DNA of 64,000 nt from Lacihabitans sp. CS3-21 (GTDB taxonomy: Bacteria; Bacteroidota; Bacteroidia; Cytophagales; Spirosomataceae), in assembly GCF_024343675.1 (NCBI RefSeq), contig NZ_RJUD01000013.1:1-64000 (forward strand), in the 5' to 3' direction. Positions within the stretch are counted from its first letter, which is position 1, and the number at the start of each line of letters is the position of its first letter. Shown here piece by piece: positions 32,795 to 43,053 of the stretch. The notes beneath the pieces were generated by a model. The model made no database searches, was not told the DNA's origin, and worked only from the letters and a program-made list of their open reading frames with translations. A program made the translations under genes and the position numbers.

Positions 32795-33334
32795 ATGCAA
32801 AAAAAGCGGCTCATACTCAATCAGCCATTGTTGGATATCACCTTAAAACGACTTTGTCAAGAAATCATCGAGAATCATGATCCATTGGAGGATACGGTAT
32901 TGATTGGACTACAACCGCGTGGGATTTTCCTAGCTGAGAGAATTGCCCGATTTCTAAAAGATGATTTTGGTATCAATATTCCTTTGGGCTATTTGGATGC
33001 AACTTTTTATAGAGATGATTTCAAGCGTAAAGGAAATATTCTTAAGCCTAACTCGACCCAAATAAATTTTATTATTGAGAATAAAAAGGTTATTCTGATA
33101 GATGATGTTCTTGCCACTGGCCGTATGGTTAGAGCGGCCATAGATGCCATGCAGGCATTTGGAAGACCAGAAAAGGTGGAACTGCTGTGCCTCATCGATA
33201 GAAAATATAATAGAGACCTGCCTATTCAAGCCAATTTTGCTGGAAAAAAAGTCAATACTCTAGACTCCCAACGGGTATTGGTGGAGTGGAAAGAACAAGG
33301 ACATTCAGATGATTGTATTTGGCTTATTGACTAA
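32795..33334 (+). CDS. pyrR: PyrR-type phosphoribosyltransferase
   Basis: Member of the uracil phosphoribosyltransferase/pyr regulator family, 179 residues. The PRPP-binding motif is VILIDDVLATGR (99-110); IGLQPRGIFLAERI (37-50) and LGYLDATFYRDDF (64-76) are PyrR features. In Bacillus PyrR also binds pyr mRNA; whether it does so here is not shown. Co-transcribed with aat nine bases downstream. Confidence 0.88.
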   Translation: MQKKRLILNQPLLDITLKRLCQEIIENHDPLEDTVLIGLQPRGIFLAERIARFLKDDFGINIPLGYLDATFYRDDFKRKGNILKPNSTQINFIIENKKVILIDDVLATGRMVRAAIDAMQAFGRPEKVELLCLIDRKYNRDLPIQANFAGKKVNTLDSQRVLVEWKEQGHSDDCIWLID

Positions 33335-33343
33335 ATAGCATGT

Positions 33344-33937
33344 ATGACGAAAATTTCCACGGACGACTTACTATATGGTTATTGCAATGGTATTTTTCCA
33401 ATGGCCGACAGCCAAGAAGGTGAAATTTATTGGTATTCTCCAGACCCAAGAGCGGTAATACCTATAGACAGTTACAAGCCTTCTAAGTCTTTGAGGCCCA
33501 CACTCAACCAAAAGATTTTTGAGGTGGCTTTCAATAAGAATTTTAAAGAAGTTATGAAAAATTGTGCTTTACCAAGATTTGAAGGCGACGAAACTTGGAT
33601 TTCGCAAGATATCATTGATTCTTACTGTAATTTACATAAATTGGGTTTTGCTCATTCTGTGGAGGTTTATCAGGAGGAGATTTTGGTAGGTGGACTTTAT
33701 GGTGTATCGGTGGGTTCAGCTTTTTTTGGAGAGTCTATGTTTCATAAAGTGCCCAACGCCTCTAAAGTAGCCTTTCATTATTTATTGGAAAACCTTAAAC
33801 AAAGAAAATTCAAACTTTTAGACACACAATTTATAAACGACAACGTAAAGCGTTTTGGAGCCATTGAGATTCCGAAACCACAGTTTATGAAGATTTTAAC
33901 AGACAGTATATCAACAAAGAATAAATTTATTGATTGA
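33344..33937 (+). CDS. aat: Leucyl/phenylalanyl-tRNA-protein transferase
   Basis: Adds Leu or Phe to N-terminal Lys/Arg of proteins, marking them for ClpAP. The 197-residue protein has LLYGYCNGIFPMAD (9-22), IYWYSPDPRAVIPI, TWISQDIIDSYCNLHKLGFAHSVEV, GGLYGVSVGSAFFGESMF and FKLLDTQF, all typical. It lies between pyrR and a TonB receptor, spaced by nine and six bases. Confidence 0.95.
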   Translation: MTKISTDDLLYGYCNGIFPMADSQEGEIYWYSPDPRAVIPIDSYKPSKSLRPTLNQKIFEVAFNKNFKEVMKNCALPRFEGDETWISQDIIDSYCNLHKLGFAHSVEVYQEEILVGGLYGVSVGSAFFGESMFHKVPNASKVAFHYLLENLKQRKFKLLDTQFINDNVKRFGAIEIPKPQFMKILTDSISTKNKFID

Positions 33938-33943
33938 GAATTT

Positions 33944-36355
33944 ATGAATTCAGCTCTAAAGACCCTGTGTTTGATTTTTCTTATTCTACATCCTTTTGTG
34001 AGTTTTTCTCAGAAAAAAGTAAAAATCAAAGGAACGATTAAACAAAATGAAAGCAAGCAACCCATTTTTGGTGTAAACCTTATCATTACCGAAAATGGTA
34101 TTGGAACGTCCACCGATTCTAGCGGCTATTACGAAATGACCATTCCAGTGGGAAGTTATCTTTTGGACATTTCTCACCAATCTTATTTCAAGAAATATCA
34201 AAAAATAGATATCAGAAGAGACGCTGTGATGGATTTTCTGTTGGACGAAAAAGTAAATGAGCTGGAGGAAGTAAGAATTAGTGCCAATAGTTCAGAGCAA
34301 AATGTGAAAAGATTGGGTACTGGAATGACTACTTTGAGTAGCCGGACACTCAAAAAACTGCCCTCATTGCTAGGAGAAATAGACATTATTAAAAGCCTTT
34401 ACACACTTCCAGGTGTAACGAGTGTAGGTGAGGGAGCCTCAGGTTTTAATGTAAGAGGCGGTAATATTGATCAAAACCTCATACTTTTAGACGAAGCCCC
34501 GATTTTCAATTCGAGTCATTTGATGGGCTTCTTTTCGGTGTTTAATCCAGATGCTTTCAGAGATTTTAACTTTTATAGAGGAGGTATTCCAGCACAGTTT
34601 GGAGGAAGAATTTCTTCGGTTTTGAATGTAAACCTCAAAGATGCCAATGCCACGAAGTTGTCTATCAATGGTGGGGTAGGAACCATCAGTAGTAGATTAT
34701 TGATAGAAACGCCCATTATAAAAGACAAAATGAGCATGTATGTGGCGGGTAGGATTTCTTATATTGATCAACTAATGCAGGTGATAAAAATCAAAAGGTT
34801 GGCAGGTAGCAAGGCAAATTTCTATGACCTAACAGCGAAATTGGAATATAGACCCACCACCAAAGACAGAATTTCACTTTCGGCATTTCAAGGAAAAGAC
34901 CAGTTTAAGCTTGCCAAAGATTCCATTTCGGCCATTGACGAAAATGGAGATGCACTTTATGACTGGAGAACCACCAATGCTACAGCTTCTTGGTCACATT
35001 ATTTTGGCCAAAAATTCTCTACTCGTTTGGTGGGAGTCTATTCTAATTATGATGCTGACATAATCAATTCTGATTCTTTAACGGCATTTAATTTGAATTA
35101 TAACATCGTTTACAAAAGCGTAAAAGGCATAGCCACCTATAATCTCAATCCCAAAAACGAGATAGATTTTGGTTTTCAGTTTAACAGATACGATATACAG
35201 CCAGGTTTGATGGAGCCTACCTTACCAACTTCTAACAAAAACTTAATAAAACTTAATCCAGAAAGTGGTATTGAAACTGCTATTTTTATAAACGATAAGA
35301 TAGAGATTTCGAAGAAAGTAAATTTAGGCGTTGGTGTCCGATATGTTTCTTATCAAGCTTTGGGTGCTGCAACGGTTTATAATTATGAACCTGGTAAACC
35401 AATATCTCAGATAAATCTCGTGGATTCGGTGGCCTATGACAAGGGTAAAGTGGTGCAAAGCTATGGGAGTTTTGAACCAAGGCTTTCGCTAAACTACAAT
35501 ATTTCGGCCTCCTCAAGCCTTAAATTTAGTGCGAATCGCATGAAGCAGTTTATACAATTATTGTCTGGAACCACCGCCGCATTGCCCACAGATAGATGGA
35601 AACTCAGTGATACCTACATAAAACCCCAAATGGCTGACCAGTTTTCTATGGGCTATTTCAAAAACTTCAAAGAAAAGTCTTCAGAAGCTTCGGTAGAGGT
35701 ATTTTATAAAAAACTATATGATGTCGTAGAGTATAAAGACGGAGAAACGCTTCTGTTGAATAAATTCCCCGAAACTGCCATTTTACAAGGCGATGGCTAT
35801 GCATATGGTGCTGAGTTTTTTTTAAAGAAGAATTTGGGGACTTTCACAGGGTGGCTAAGTTATACTTACTCTCAAACCAGAATAAAAGTAGCTGGCCCAA
35901 CTGAAGAAGAAACGATTAACAATGGAGAGTATTTTCCTCCGATTTTTAATAGACCGCATAGTTTTAATGCCATTGGGTCTTGCCAAGTGAGCAGAAAGGT
36001 TTCGTTTTCTAGCAATTTGAACTTTAGTTCGGGTAGGGCCATCACTTATCCAGCTTCAAAATTTTATACGAGTGGCTCGGTTTTACCTTATTATAACAGT
36101 CGTAACCAATCGCAAATACCCAATTATTTAAGACTGGATTTGGCCATGAATATTGAGTCGCATCCTTATCGCACCACGGGCTATCGTGGTTCGTGGAACG
36201 TGTCTCTTTATAATGTGATGGCCCGTAAAAATGCCTATTCGGTCTTTTTCAGGTCTAAAAATCCTTATAATCAGTTTTATTCAAAAGTAGATATTTACAA
36301 GCTTTCGGTTTTAGGAACCATGATTCCATCAGTGACTTATAACTTCAAATTTTAA
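33944..36355 (+). CDS. TonB-dependent receptor with carboxypeptidase-like N-terminal domain
   Basis: Outer-membrane transporter of 803 residues. A signal peptide (about 1-22) is followed by a CarboxypepD_reg-like beta-sandwich (about 27-105, GTIKQNESKQPIFGVNLII), then the plug (about 125-235; TLPGVTSVGEGASGFNVRGG), then a 22-strand-type barrel ending in an aromatic residue (VTYNFKF). No SusD partner is present; instead a DUF4249 gene overlaps its stop by one base. That pair is common in Bacteroidota. Substrate unknown. Confidence 0.92.
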   Translation: MNSALKTLCLIFLILHPFVSFSQKKVKIKGTIKQNESKQPIFGVNLIITENGIGTSTDSSGYYEMTIPVGSYLLDISHQSYFKKYQKIDIRRDAVMDFLLDEKVNELEEVRISANSSEQNVKRLGTGMTTLSSRTLKKLPSLLGEIDIIKSLYTLPGVTSVGEGASGFNVRGGNIDQNLILLDEAPIFNSSHLMGFFSVFNPDAFRDFNFYRGGIPAQFGGRISSVLNVNLKDANATKLSINGGVGTISSRLLIETPIIKDKMSMYVAGRISYIDQLMQVIKIKRLAGSKANFYDLTAKLEYRPTTKDRISLSAFQGKDQFKLAKDSISAIDENGDALYDWRTTNATASWSHYFGQKFSTRLVGVYSNYDADIINSDSLTAFNLNYNIVYKSVKGIATYNLNPKNEIDFGFQFNRYDIQPGLMEPTLPTSNKNLIKLNPESGIETAIFINDKIEISKKVNLGVGVRYVSYQALGAATVYNYEPGKPISQINLVDSVAYDKGKVVQSYGSFEPRLSLNYNISASSSLKFSANRMKQFIQLLSGTTAALPTDRWKLSDTYIKPQMADQFSMGYFKNFKEKSSEASVEVFYKKLYDVVEYKDGETLLLNKFPETAILQGDGYAYGAEFFLKKNLGTFTGWLSYTYSQTRIKVAGPTEEETINNGEYFPPIFNRPHSFNAIGSCQVSRKVSFSSNLNFSSGRAITYPASKFYTSGSVLPYYNSRNQSQIPNYLRLDLAMNIESHPYRTTGYRGSWNVSLYNVMARKNAYSVFFRSKNPYNQFYSKVDIYKLSVLGTMIPSVTYNFKF

Positions 36356-37458
36356 TGAAAATATTCAATAAAAATATCGGTTTTTTGTGTTTGTCGGTTC
36401 TTTTGGTTGCCTGCGTTGACCTTTATGACCCTAAACTCACTAGTGATAAACTCAGGTTAGTAGTGGAGGCACAGTTTACTACAAAGCTCGATTATCAGTA
36501 TGTTTACTTAACTTATGATGCTCCTTATAACTCTGAGGGCAATAATTTTAAGAATTTGGTAACTAGGGCAAAAGTGAAAATCACGGATGACCAAGGCAAA
36601 GTTTTTGAGTTTTATGATGAAATAGAACCCAACAACCAGATTAAAACCAGAGAAGGGTACAATTATAGGTCGGTGAATAAAATTAAGGCGGAGTTGGGTC
36701 GAAAATACAAACTGACAGTGGAGGTTTTAGACGGTAGAAAGTATGAGTCCAGTCTTGAGTCTCCTGTACCCGTTACAAAAATCGACAAAGTAAATATAGA
36801 ATTTAGAGAACTGGGACGTCCATCTAAGGTAGTAGGGGAGTTTTTGGTTTCTATCGATACAAAAGATTCACCTACTTCGAAGGATTTTTACAAGTGGGAT
36901 ACCTATCATGTAAAACAAATCAATTATTGCCGAGAATGGTATATTTATGGTCAAGGTGGTGCAGTTACACAATCTTTTGTGGACAAATGTTGTGAGCCAT
37001 GCTATGAAAAAGTGAAGAACGATGATGCCTTTCAGTTGGCCAATGATAGACTTATTAACGGCAACAGTATCATTCGTCAGCATGTAGCCACTGTGCCTTT
37101 TGACAACAATACGCCCTATTATTTGGTTGTCAATCAATACTCTTTGACCGAGGATGCCTACAAGTTTTGGAATGCCATAAAGGAACAATCGAAAAATAGC
37201 GGTGGACTTTTTGACGCCACTCCGAAATCTATCAGAGGAAACATGAAAAATGCAAGTGATCCTTCAGAGGAGGTCTTGGGGATATTTTATGTATCAGATG
37301 TTTATGAGCATCAGATAAATGTCGAAAGAAATCGCTCAACTCCTAAGCCAATAATTGTAGAACCCTACAGCTTGGGCTGGAATAAAACTGAACAATGTTT
37401 TCCTTGCCAAGAAAGTTTTAATAGGACAAAGGTCAGACCTGCTGGATTCATGTTTTGA
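36355..37458 (+). CDS. DUF4249 lipoprotein, partner of the TonB receptor
   Basis: Surface or periplasmic lipoprotein of 367 residues. The lipobox LLVAC gives a lipidated Cys20. KLRLVVEAQFTTKL, YVYLTYDAPYN and the later Cys-containing stretches (CCEPCYEK about 218-225, QCFPCQESF near 345-353) are the DUF4249 pattern. It probably assists the receptor encoded just upstream in substrate capture, by analogy with SusD. The paired cysteines suggest disulfides in the periplasm. Confidence 0.88.
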   Translation: MKIFNKNIGFLCLSVLLVACVDLYDPKLTSDKLRLVVEAQFTTKLDYQYVYLTYDAPYNSEGNNFKNLVTRAKVKITDDQGKVFEFYDEIEPNNQIKTREGYNYRSVNKIKAELGRKYKLTVEVLDGRKYESSLESPVPVTKIDKVNIEFRELGRPSKVVGEFLVSIDTKDSPTSKDFYKWDTYHVKQINYCREWYIYGQGGAVTQSFVDKCCEPCYEKVKNDDAFQLANDRLINGNSIIRQHVATVPFDNNTPYYLVVNQYSLTEDAYKFWNAIKEQSKNSGGLFDATPKSIRGNMKNASDPSEEVLGIFYVSDVYEHQINVERNRSTPKPIIVEPYSLGWNKTEQCFPCQESFNRTKVRPAGFMF

Positions 37459-37813
37459 GAAATTTCTTTTGGCTAGATTAAAACACATAGTCACATAGAA
37501 CTCAAAGTGTAAACTTGGTTTATGAAGCGAACAATCTAATGAGCTAAGCGAAAAACTCCGTGAAACTCATGAGCGAAATGTGAGAAAACTCTGTGAATCT
37601 CTCTGTTTAAAAAATGCTATCCAAATTCAGACAAAATAGCACATCTTCTGCTCCTTATTTATTGTAAATCAGCCATTCTGGCATTTTAGTTCACTCAAAA
37701 ATCTAATTTTCAAGTCATTTTTTCCGAAAAAATAATCTCGCACCAAATTTGACGATTGAATGATATTACATTTTATTTTAAAGCTTAAAGCTAATTGCTA
37801 AAATCTTAAAAAA
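37459..37813. repeat. 355-base gap with decayed short repeats
   Basis: No reading frame of substance. The part 37485-37605 carries loosely repeated ACATAG and ACTCnGTGAAnCTC elements, of the kind scattered between genes in this phylum. AT-rich DNA follows up to clpB. No convincing promoter or heat-shock element for clpB could be read. Confidence 0.4.
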
Positions 37814-40438
37814 ATGAATTTCAATCAATACACAATTAAATCGCAAGAGCTAATTCAGCAGGCTGCTCAAATAGCTCAAGGGTTTTCTCAGCAAGCTGTG
37901 GAAACTGGTCATCTGCTTAAAGCCATCCTGGAAGAAGAACCCAATACGAGTTCGTTTCTTCTAAAAAAATACGGCATTAGTCCAGAAGGTTTTTTGAAAA
38001 AGCTAGACCCCATCGTGGAGGCTTATCCAAGAGTTTCGGGAGGGAATCAGCCATTTTTGGGGAATGATTTAAACAAAGCCATGACCAAGGCCCAGACTTA
38101 TATAAAGGAATTCGGTGACGAATTTATAAGTGTGGAGTTGTTGTTTTTAGGCATTTTGGGTGGAAATGACCAAACGGCTAATTTGCTCAAATCTGAAGGC
38201 ATTAAAGAAACAGACATAAAAAAAGCTATCATAGAACTTAGAGGAAAAAACAATCCAGTGAAAGATCAAAACGCAGAAAACAAGTACCAAGCCCTTTCTC
38301 GATACAGCAAAAATTTGAATGATTTGGCGGAGCAAGGCAAAATTGACCCAGTGATAGGGCGAGATGAGGAGATTAGGAGGGTTTTACAGATTTTGTCTAG
38401 GCGTACCAAAAACAATCCGATGTTGATTGGCGAGCCTGGAGTAGGTAAAACAGCCATTGTGGAAGGTCTCGCACAACGTATTGTACAAGGCGATGTGCCT
38501 GAAAACTTGAAATCAAAAATCGTGATTTCGCTCGACATGGGCTTGCTCGTGGCGGGTGCCAAATATAAGGGTGAGTTTGAAGAACGTCTCAAAGCTGTTA
38601 TCAAAGAAGTGACTGATTCTGAAGGAGAAATTATTCTTTTTATAGACGAGATTCACACTTTGATAGGTGCAGGTAGTGGAGGAGAAGGAGCCATGGATGC
38701 TGCCAACTTGCTCAAGCCAGCATTGGCTCGAGGAGAATTGCACGCAATTGGAGCCACTACTCTGAAAGAATACCAAAAATATATTGAAAAAGACAAGGCT
38801 CTAGAAAGACGTTTTCAGGCTGTTGTGGTAGATGAGCCTGATATTGCAGATGCTATTTCTATTCTGAGAGGAATCAAAGAAAAATATGAAGTACACCATG
38901 GAGTAAGAATTCAAGACGATGCTGTGATAGCAGCTGTGGAGCTTTCGAGTAGGTATATTTCGGATAGATTTTTGCCAGATAAAGCCATCGATTTGATGGA
39001 CGAATCTGCAGCTAAATTGCGTTTGGAAATGGACTCGATGCCTGAAAATATGGACGAACTTCGCAGACGTATTATGCAGTTGGAGATTGAGCGTGAGGCC
39101 ATTAGGCGTGAAAATGACAAAGAGAAAGAAAATAACTTGAGCAAAGAAATAGCCGAACTCAACGAAACTTTCAATAGCCTAAAAGCCAAGTGGGATTCTG
39201 AAAAAGGTAAAGTAAACGAAGTAAGAACGCTTAAAGAGAAAATAGAACAACTGAAATTCGACGCAGACCAAGCTGAACGCTCAGGCGATTATGGAAAAGT
39301 AGCTCAGATTCGTTATGGGCAATTGCCTGAAGCAGAAACTCGGTTGGTAGAACTTTCGGCTAAAAATATAGATAAAGACAACCTTATCAACGAGGAAGTT
39401 ACGGCAGAAGATATTGCCATGGTGGTGGCCAAATGGACAGGGATACCGGTTTCTAAAATGCTTCAAAGCGACCGCGAAAAGCTCTTGCATCTCGAGGATG
39501 AGCTTGAAAAACGTGTCGCCGGACAAAAAGAAGCCATTGAGTTGGTTTCAGATGCGGTTAGACGTTCACGTGCAGGCATGCAAGATCCTAAAAAACCGAT
39601 TGGCAGTTTCTTATTTTTGGGAAGTACTGGTGTTGGTAAAACCGAGTTAGCGAAAACGCTGGCCAATTATCTCTTCAATGACGACAACGCCATGGTGCGT
39701 ATCGACATGAGTGAGTACCAAGAAAAACATACAGTAAGCCGTTTGGTAGGAGCTCCTCCAGGGTACGTGGGTTATGACGAAGGCGGACAACTTACAGAGG
39801 CCGTTAGACGCAAACCTTACAGCGTGATATTGCTGGATGAGATAGAAAAAGCTCACCCAGATGTATGGAATGTGCTTTTGCAAGTTTTAGACGATGGACG
39901 CTTGACCGATAATAAAGGCCGTGTTGCCAATTTTAAGAATACCATCATCATCATGACTTCGAACATTGGTAGTCATTTTATCCAAGAAAAATACATGGAA
40001 GCATTAAAAGGTGCTCCAGATGCTTGGGAGAAATACTTCAAAGACGAAGCCAAAGACCAAGTGATGGAATTGCTAAAAGCCAGCGTTAGACCTGAGTTTT
40101 TGAACCGTATCGACGAAATAGTATTGTTCGATCCATTGGGAAGAAACGAAATCAGGAAGATTGTGGCCATACAGTTTGATGCCATCAAAGCCCGTTTGCA
40201 AGAGCAAGGTATCTTGATAGAAGCCACAGAGGCCGCTTTAGATAAGCTCGGAGAAGAAGGTTATGATCCAGTTTTTGGAGCAAGGCCACTCAAAAGAGTA
40301 ATTCAGAGAAACATCATGAATGAACTTTCAAAAATGATTCTCGGAGGCACTATCAATAAAGAAGCCATCATTGTGCTCGATGTGGACGATGAAAATCATT
40401 ACAAATTCGAGAATTTGCCGGAGATTAATATTGCCTAA
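37814..40438 (+). CDS. clpB: ATP-dependent disaggregase ClpB
   Basis: Hsp100 chaperone that, with DnaK, resolubilises aggregates. The 874-residue protein has the Clp N-domain (1-145), NBD1 with GEPGVGKT at 206-213, the long coiled-coil middle domain (about 400-530), and NBD2 with GSTGVGKT at 603-610. [16 protein letters not shown] and [12 protein letters not shown] are typical of ClpB. No ClpP-binding IGF loop was noted. Monocistronic, ended by the hairpin at 40529. Confidence 0.97.
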   Translation: MNFNQYTIKSQELIQQAAQIAQGFSQQAVETGHLLKAILEEEPNTSSFLLKKYGISPEGFLKKLDPIVEAYPRVSGGNQPFLGNDLNKAMTKAQTYIKEFGDEFISVELLFLGILGGNDQTANLLKSEGIKETDIKKAIIELRGKNNPVKDQNAENKYQALSRYSKNLNDLAEQGKIDPVIGRDEEIRRVLQILSRRTKNNPMLIGEPGVGKTAIVEGLAQRIVQGDVPENLKSKIVISLDMGLLVAGAKYKGEFEERLKAVIKEVTDSEGEIILFIDEIHTLIGAGSGGEGAMDAANLLKPALARGELHAIGATTLKEYQKYIEKDKALERRFQAVVVDEPDIADAISILRGIKEKYEVHHGVRIQDDAVIAAVELSSRYISDRFLPDKAIDLMDESAAKLRLEMDSMPENMDELRRRIMQLEIEREAIRRENDKEKENNLSKEIAELNETFNSLKAKWDSEKGKVNEVRTLKEKIEQLKFDADQAERSGDYGKVAQIRYGQLPEAETRLVELSAKNIDKDNLINEEVTAEDIAMVVAKWTGIPVSKMLQSDREKLLHLEDELEKRVAGQKEAIELVSDAVRRSRAGMQDPKKPIGSFLFLGSTGVGKTELAKTLANYLFNDDNAMVRIDMSEYQEKHTVSRLVGAPPGYVGYDEGGQLTEAVRRKPYSVILLDEIEKAHPDVWNVLLQVLDDGRLTDNKGRVANFKNTIIIMTSNIGSHFIQEKYMEALKGAPDAWEKYFKDEAKDQVMELLKASVRPEFLNRIDEIVLFDPLGRNEIRKIVAIQFDAIKARLQEQGILIEATEAALDKLGEEGYDPVFGARPLKRVIQRNIMNELSKMILGGTINKEAIIVLDVDDENHYKFENLPEINIA

Positions 40439-40528
40439 ACGAAATAGTTCCGAGTGGTGCGTGTTGAGATTTGGGTAATTTCGGTAAGATTTTAATAGTT
40501 TTTTATAGGGTTTAGTGAATTAGATTGG

Positions 40529-40566
40529 ACACCCTTAGCTCATTGGGCTGGGGGTGTTTTTGTTTT
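40529..40566 (+). terminator. Terminator after clpB
   Basis: ACACCC pairs with GGGTGT around an imperfect inner stem, followed by TTTTTGTTTTT. Confidence 0.7.
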
Positions 40567-40701
40567 TATCTATAATTAATCTTAGATAAACTATAGTTTT
40601 GAATCGAATACTATTATGAAATGTTAACTTTGAATTTTTAATAAAGATTAATGATACCGATTAAAAAAGTATGATATATATAAAATTATTGAGAACAAGT
40701 T

Positions 40702-42534
40702 ATGGAAGAAAAATCTAGGTTAATATCAGAGATAGAACGGTTAGAATTTAAGCCTGATTTAGATGGAATAGTGAAACTCTTGACAGATGATATTTTAGAA
40801 AAATTTTCTGATGACGAATTATATTCTAAGAAAATTGAAACTCTTATTAAACTAGAAAGATTTGATGAAGCAGAGAAATTAGCTTTAAATGCGAATCTAA
40901 AATATCCCGAAAATTCGTTGTTTTTTGGTTATTTAGGTGACATTTATTTGAGGAAAGAGAAATTTGATAAATCGAAATTTTTCTTTGAAGGAGCATTAAA
41001 CCTAAAACCTACTGATATCCATTCACTTAATGGATTGGGGCTTTTCTATTGGAAACAACATAATTATGTTCAGGCAGAGGATTGCTGGTTAAGAGCGAAT
41101 GATTTAGATGAAGATAATTTTTTGTCACTTCACGCTTTAGCGAATGTTTATGGAGTACAAGGGAAATATGAAAAAGCGAAGGAGTATTTTTTTAAGGCAA
41201 AAAATATTCAACCTAATAATCCAAATGTTTTAAGCGGAATTGGCAATGTTTATTTTAATTTGTTTGACTTTGAAAATGCAAAGGATTATTACATAAATGC
41301 TTTGAAATATGACGAAAATAATTTCTATTCTTTTATTGGGTTAGGTAATATCTGCTTGGAAAAGAAGGAATATGAAAATGCAAAAGAGTATTTTAATAAT
41401 GCCTTGAAGGTAAATAATAAGGTTGCTGCTCCATTTTATAATTTAGGAATTGCTTTAATGGGCATGAAGGAGTATAAAGAGGCATCGTTGAAATTTGAAA
41501 ATGCACTAGAGATTGTTGAAATTAAAGATTTAACCCTCATAAAACAAATCAATTCCAAAATAGCCGAAGTAAAAAAAATAATTTCAAATGAGGTATATGA
41601 GAGAATTAATAGTTTAATAATTCAAATAAGGGATATTTTGGTTTTTAGAGGTAAGAGCGTAAGTCATTACACAAGCCTTAGTGTGTTACAATTTCTAGTT
41701 TTGCATAAAAAGCCATTCAGATTATCAGAAGGAAGTTTCTTAAATGATTCTTCCGAAGGGCAGGTTTTGTTTGCTTATTTGAACCGAAAGACTCAAAGTC
41801 AAAAAAAGGGAAATAAGCATTCTGATACATTTGGCAAAAAACCATTTATTGGGAGTTTTGTTAATGAAACGAATGATAATGATTTACCACTATGGAGAAT
41901 GTATGGGAAAGAAGAGGCTCAAGAAGCGAAGGGTTGTTCAATAAGAATAAATGTTGTCGAATTTAAGAGATGTATTGATGAATTAATTAGGCAAAAAAAT
42001 ATAATTAAGTCGAATGATTTTGAATCAAATTCGAAAATAGGTGCTAATGAGGGTATTGAGTTTTATTCAGTCTGTTATGTTGATGAAGATGATTTTGACT
42101 TTGCAGAGTCGACTGCTGAATCAAAAAAAGAGTTAAATCAAATTATGTCTGAATTAAGGAATGAAATGGAGGCTCTATCTTTAAGCAAAGAAATTGTGGA
42201 AAGTGAAGATTTAGAAATAGAAGAACTATTAAATCAAATTAATTTCTTATTCAAAAGTACGATTTATAAATATGAAAATGAGGTTCGTTTGGTTGTTAAC
42301 AGTACAATTAACTTTGATATAATGTTGGAAATTAATAGTGAAAATATTCGACCATCAAAGAATCCCATTAAAGTTTTTATTGAATCAGTCCCTTTGGCCC
42401 CTTTGATTAAAACTATTACCATTGGTCCAAAAGTGGAAAAGGCAGAGGAGTGGGCGGCCACATTCTACTATTCATTAAATAATCAAGGTAACTCAAATGC
42501 AGAAATAAGTATTTCAACTTTACCTTTTAAATAG
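40702..42534 (+). CDS. TPR-repeat protein with C-terminal DUF2971 domain
   Basis: Cytoplasmic protein of 610 residues with no signal. Residues about 50-285 form at least six tetratricopeptide repeats (YxxAKEYFxxALK pattern). The C-terminal half matches DUF2971: SHYTS at 321-325, the RLSEGSFLNDSSEG segment (340-353) and LWRMYGKE (397-404). DUF2971 has no proven activity; the HYTS start resembles the NAD-binding start of ADP-ribosyltransferase-like folds such as DarT, which is only inference. The gene is more AT-rich than its neighbours and stands alone between non-coding gaps, so acquisition by transfer is possible. Confidence 0.8.
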   Translation: MEEKSRLISEIERLEFKPDLDGIVKLLTDDILEKFSDDELYSKKIETLIKLERFDEAEKLALNANLKYPENSLFFGYLGDIYLRKEKFDKSKFFFEGALNLKPTDIHSLNGLGLFYWKQHNYVQAEDCWLRANDLDEDNFLSLHALANVYGVQGKYEKAKEYFFKAKNIQPNNPNVLSGIGNVYFNLFDFENAKDYYINALKYDENNFYSFIGLGNICLEKKEYENAKEYFNNALKVNNKVAAPFYNLGIALMGMKEYKEASLKFENALEIVEIKDLTLIKQINSKIAEVKKIISNEVYERINSLIIQIRDILVFRGKSVSHYTSLSVLQFLVLHKKPFRLSEGSFLNDSSEGQVLFAYLNRKTQSQKKGNKHSDTFGKKPFIGSFVNETNDNDLPLWRMYGKEEAQEAKGCSIRINVVEFKRCIDELIRQKNIIKSNDFESNSKIGANEGIEFYSVCYVDEDDFDFAESTAESKKELNQIMSELRNEMEALSLSKEIVESEDLEIEELLNQINFLFKSTIYKYENEVRLVVNSTINFDIMLEINSENIRPSKNPIKVFIESVPLAPLIKTITIGPKVEKAEEWAATFYYSLNNQGNSNAEISISTLPFK

Positions 42535-43053
42535 GAAATTTGATGATAAGGGTCATTAATGTATTTTATCAAAATTACATTGCTTTAAAAACATGATTAA
42601 TTTCTAATTTTACTTAACCTCAAAGTCTCCTGCTGTAATAAGAATACTTTCCTTTACTCTGCTGAATTTCGGATTTTAATTAAAAAAAAGATTTTCAACT
42701 TAATTTCTTGCAAATAGTTTTAATTTACTATTTGTTAATTTAGGCATCAAAGAAATAATTTTTAACTGTAATTTGGACTCTATCATTCCTTTCCTACAAT
42801 TTTTCTCTTCAAGCAACAACTCGCACATTAATCTATTTTACTTAATTTGGCAGAAATGGCATTTTTTATCTTTTATGTTTTGGGTTTGTAATTATGCTAT
42901 TACATTTATATGTAACATAGGATAAAGTTTTAGAATACTGAGCAACCGGTTTTAAAAGATGGCTTTCTACAATAATCGTCATCATTCAAACATACAACCT
43001 TTTTCTATCCAATCTCGTATTTCTGCAATTACCTAAACTTTAATTTTTTAAAA
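42535..43053. other. 519-base gap without a gene
   Basis: AT-rich, no frame of useful length, no tRNA-like or clear terminator structure. The only distinct element is the inverted repeat at 42900-42915. Position suggests a long leader or regulatory region for the CHRD gene. Confidence 0.5.
42900..42915. promoter_or_regulatory. Inverted repeat, candidate operator
   Basis: TTACAT-TTAT-ATGTAA, with flanks CTAT and CATAG that extend the symmetry with a two-base bulge. It lies about 140 bases before the CHRD gene. Symmetric TTACAT/ATGTAA sites suit a dimeric regulator. Confidence 0.35.

Noticed and set aside
32795-33334. Pyrimidine attenuator upstream of pyrR
   Set aside because: The leader after the -7 box is only about 15 bases, too short for the Bacillus-type anti-antiterminator.
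36355-37458. Calling the TonB receptor pair a SusC/SusD polysaccharide system
   Set aside because: The partner is DUF4249, not SusD, and no glycoside hydrolase adjoins it.
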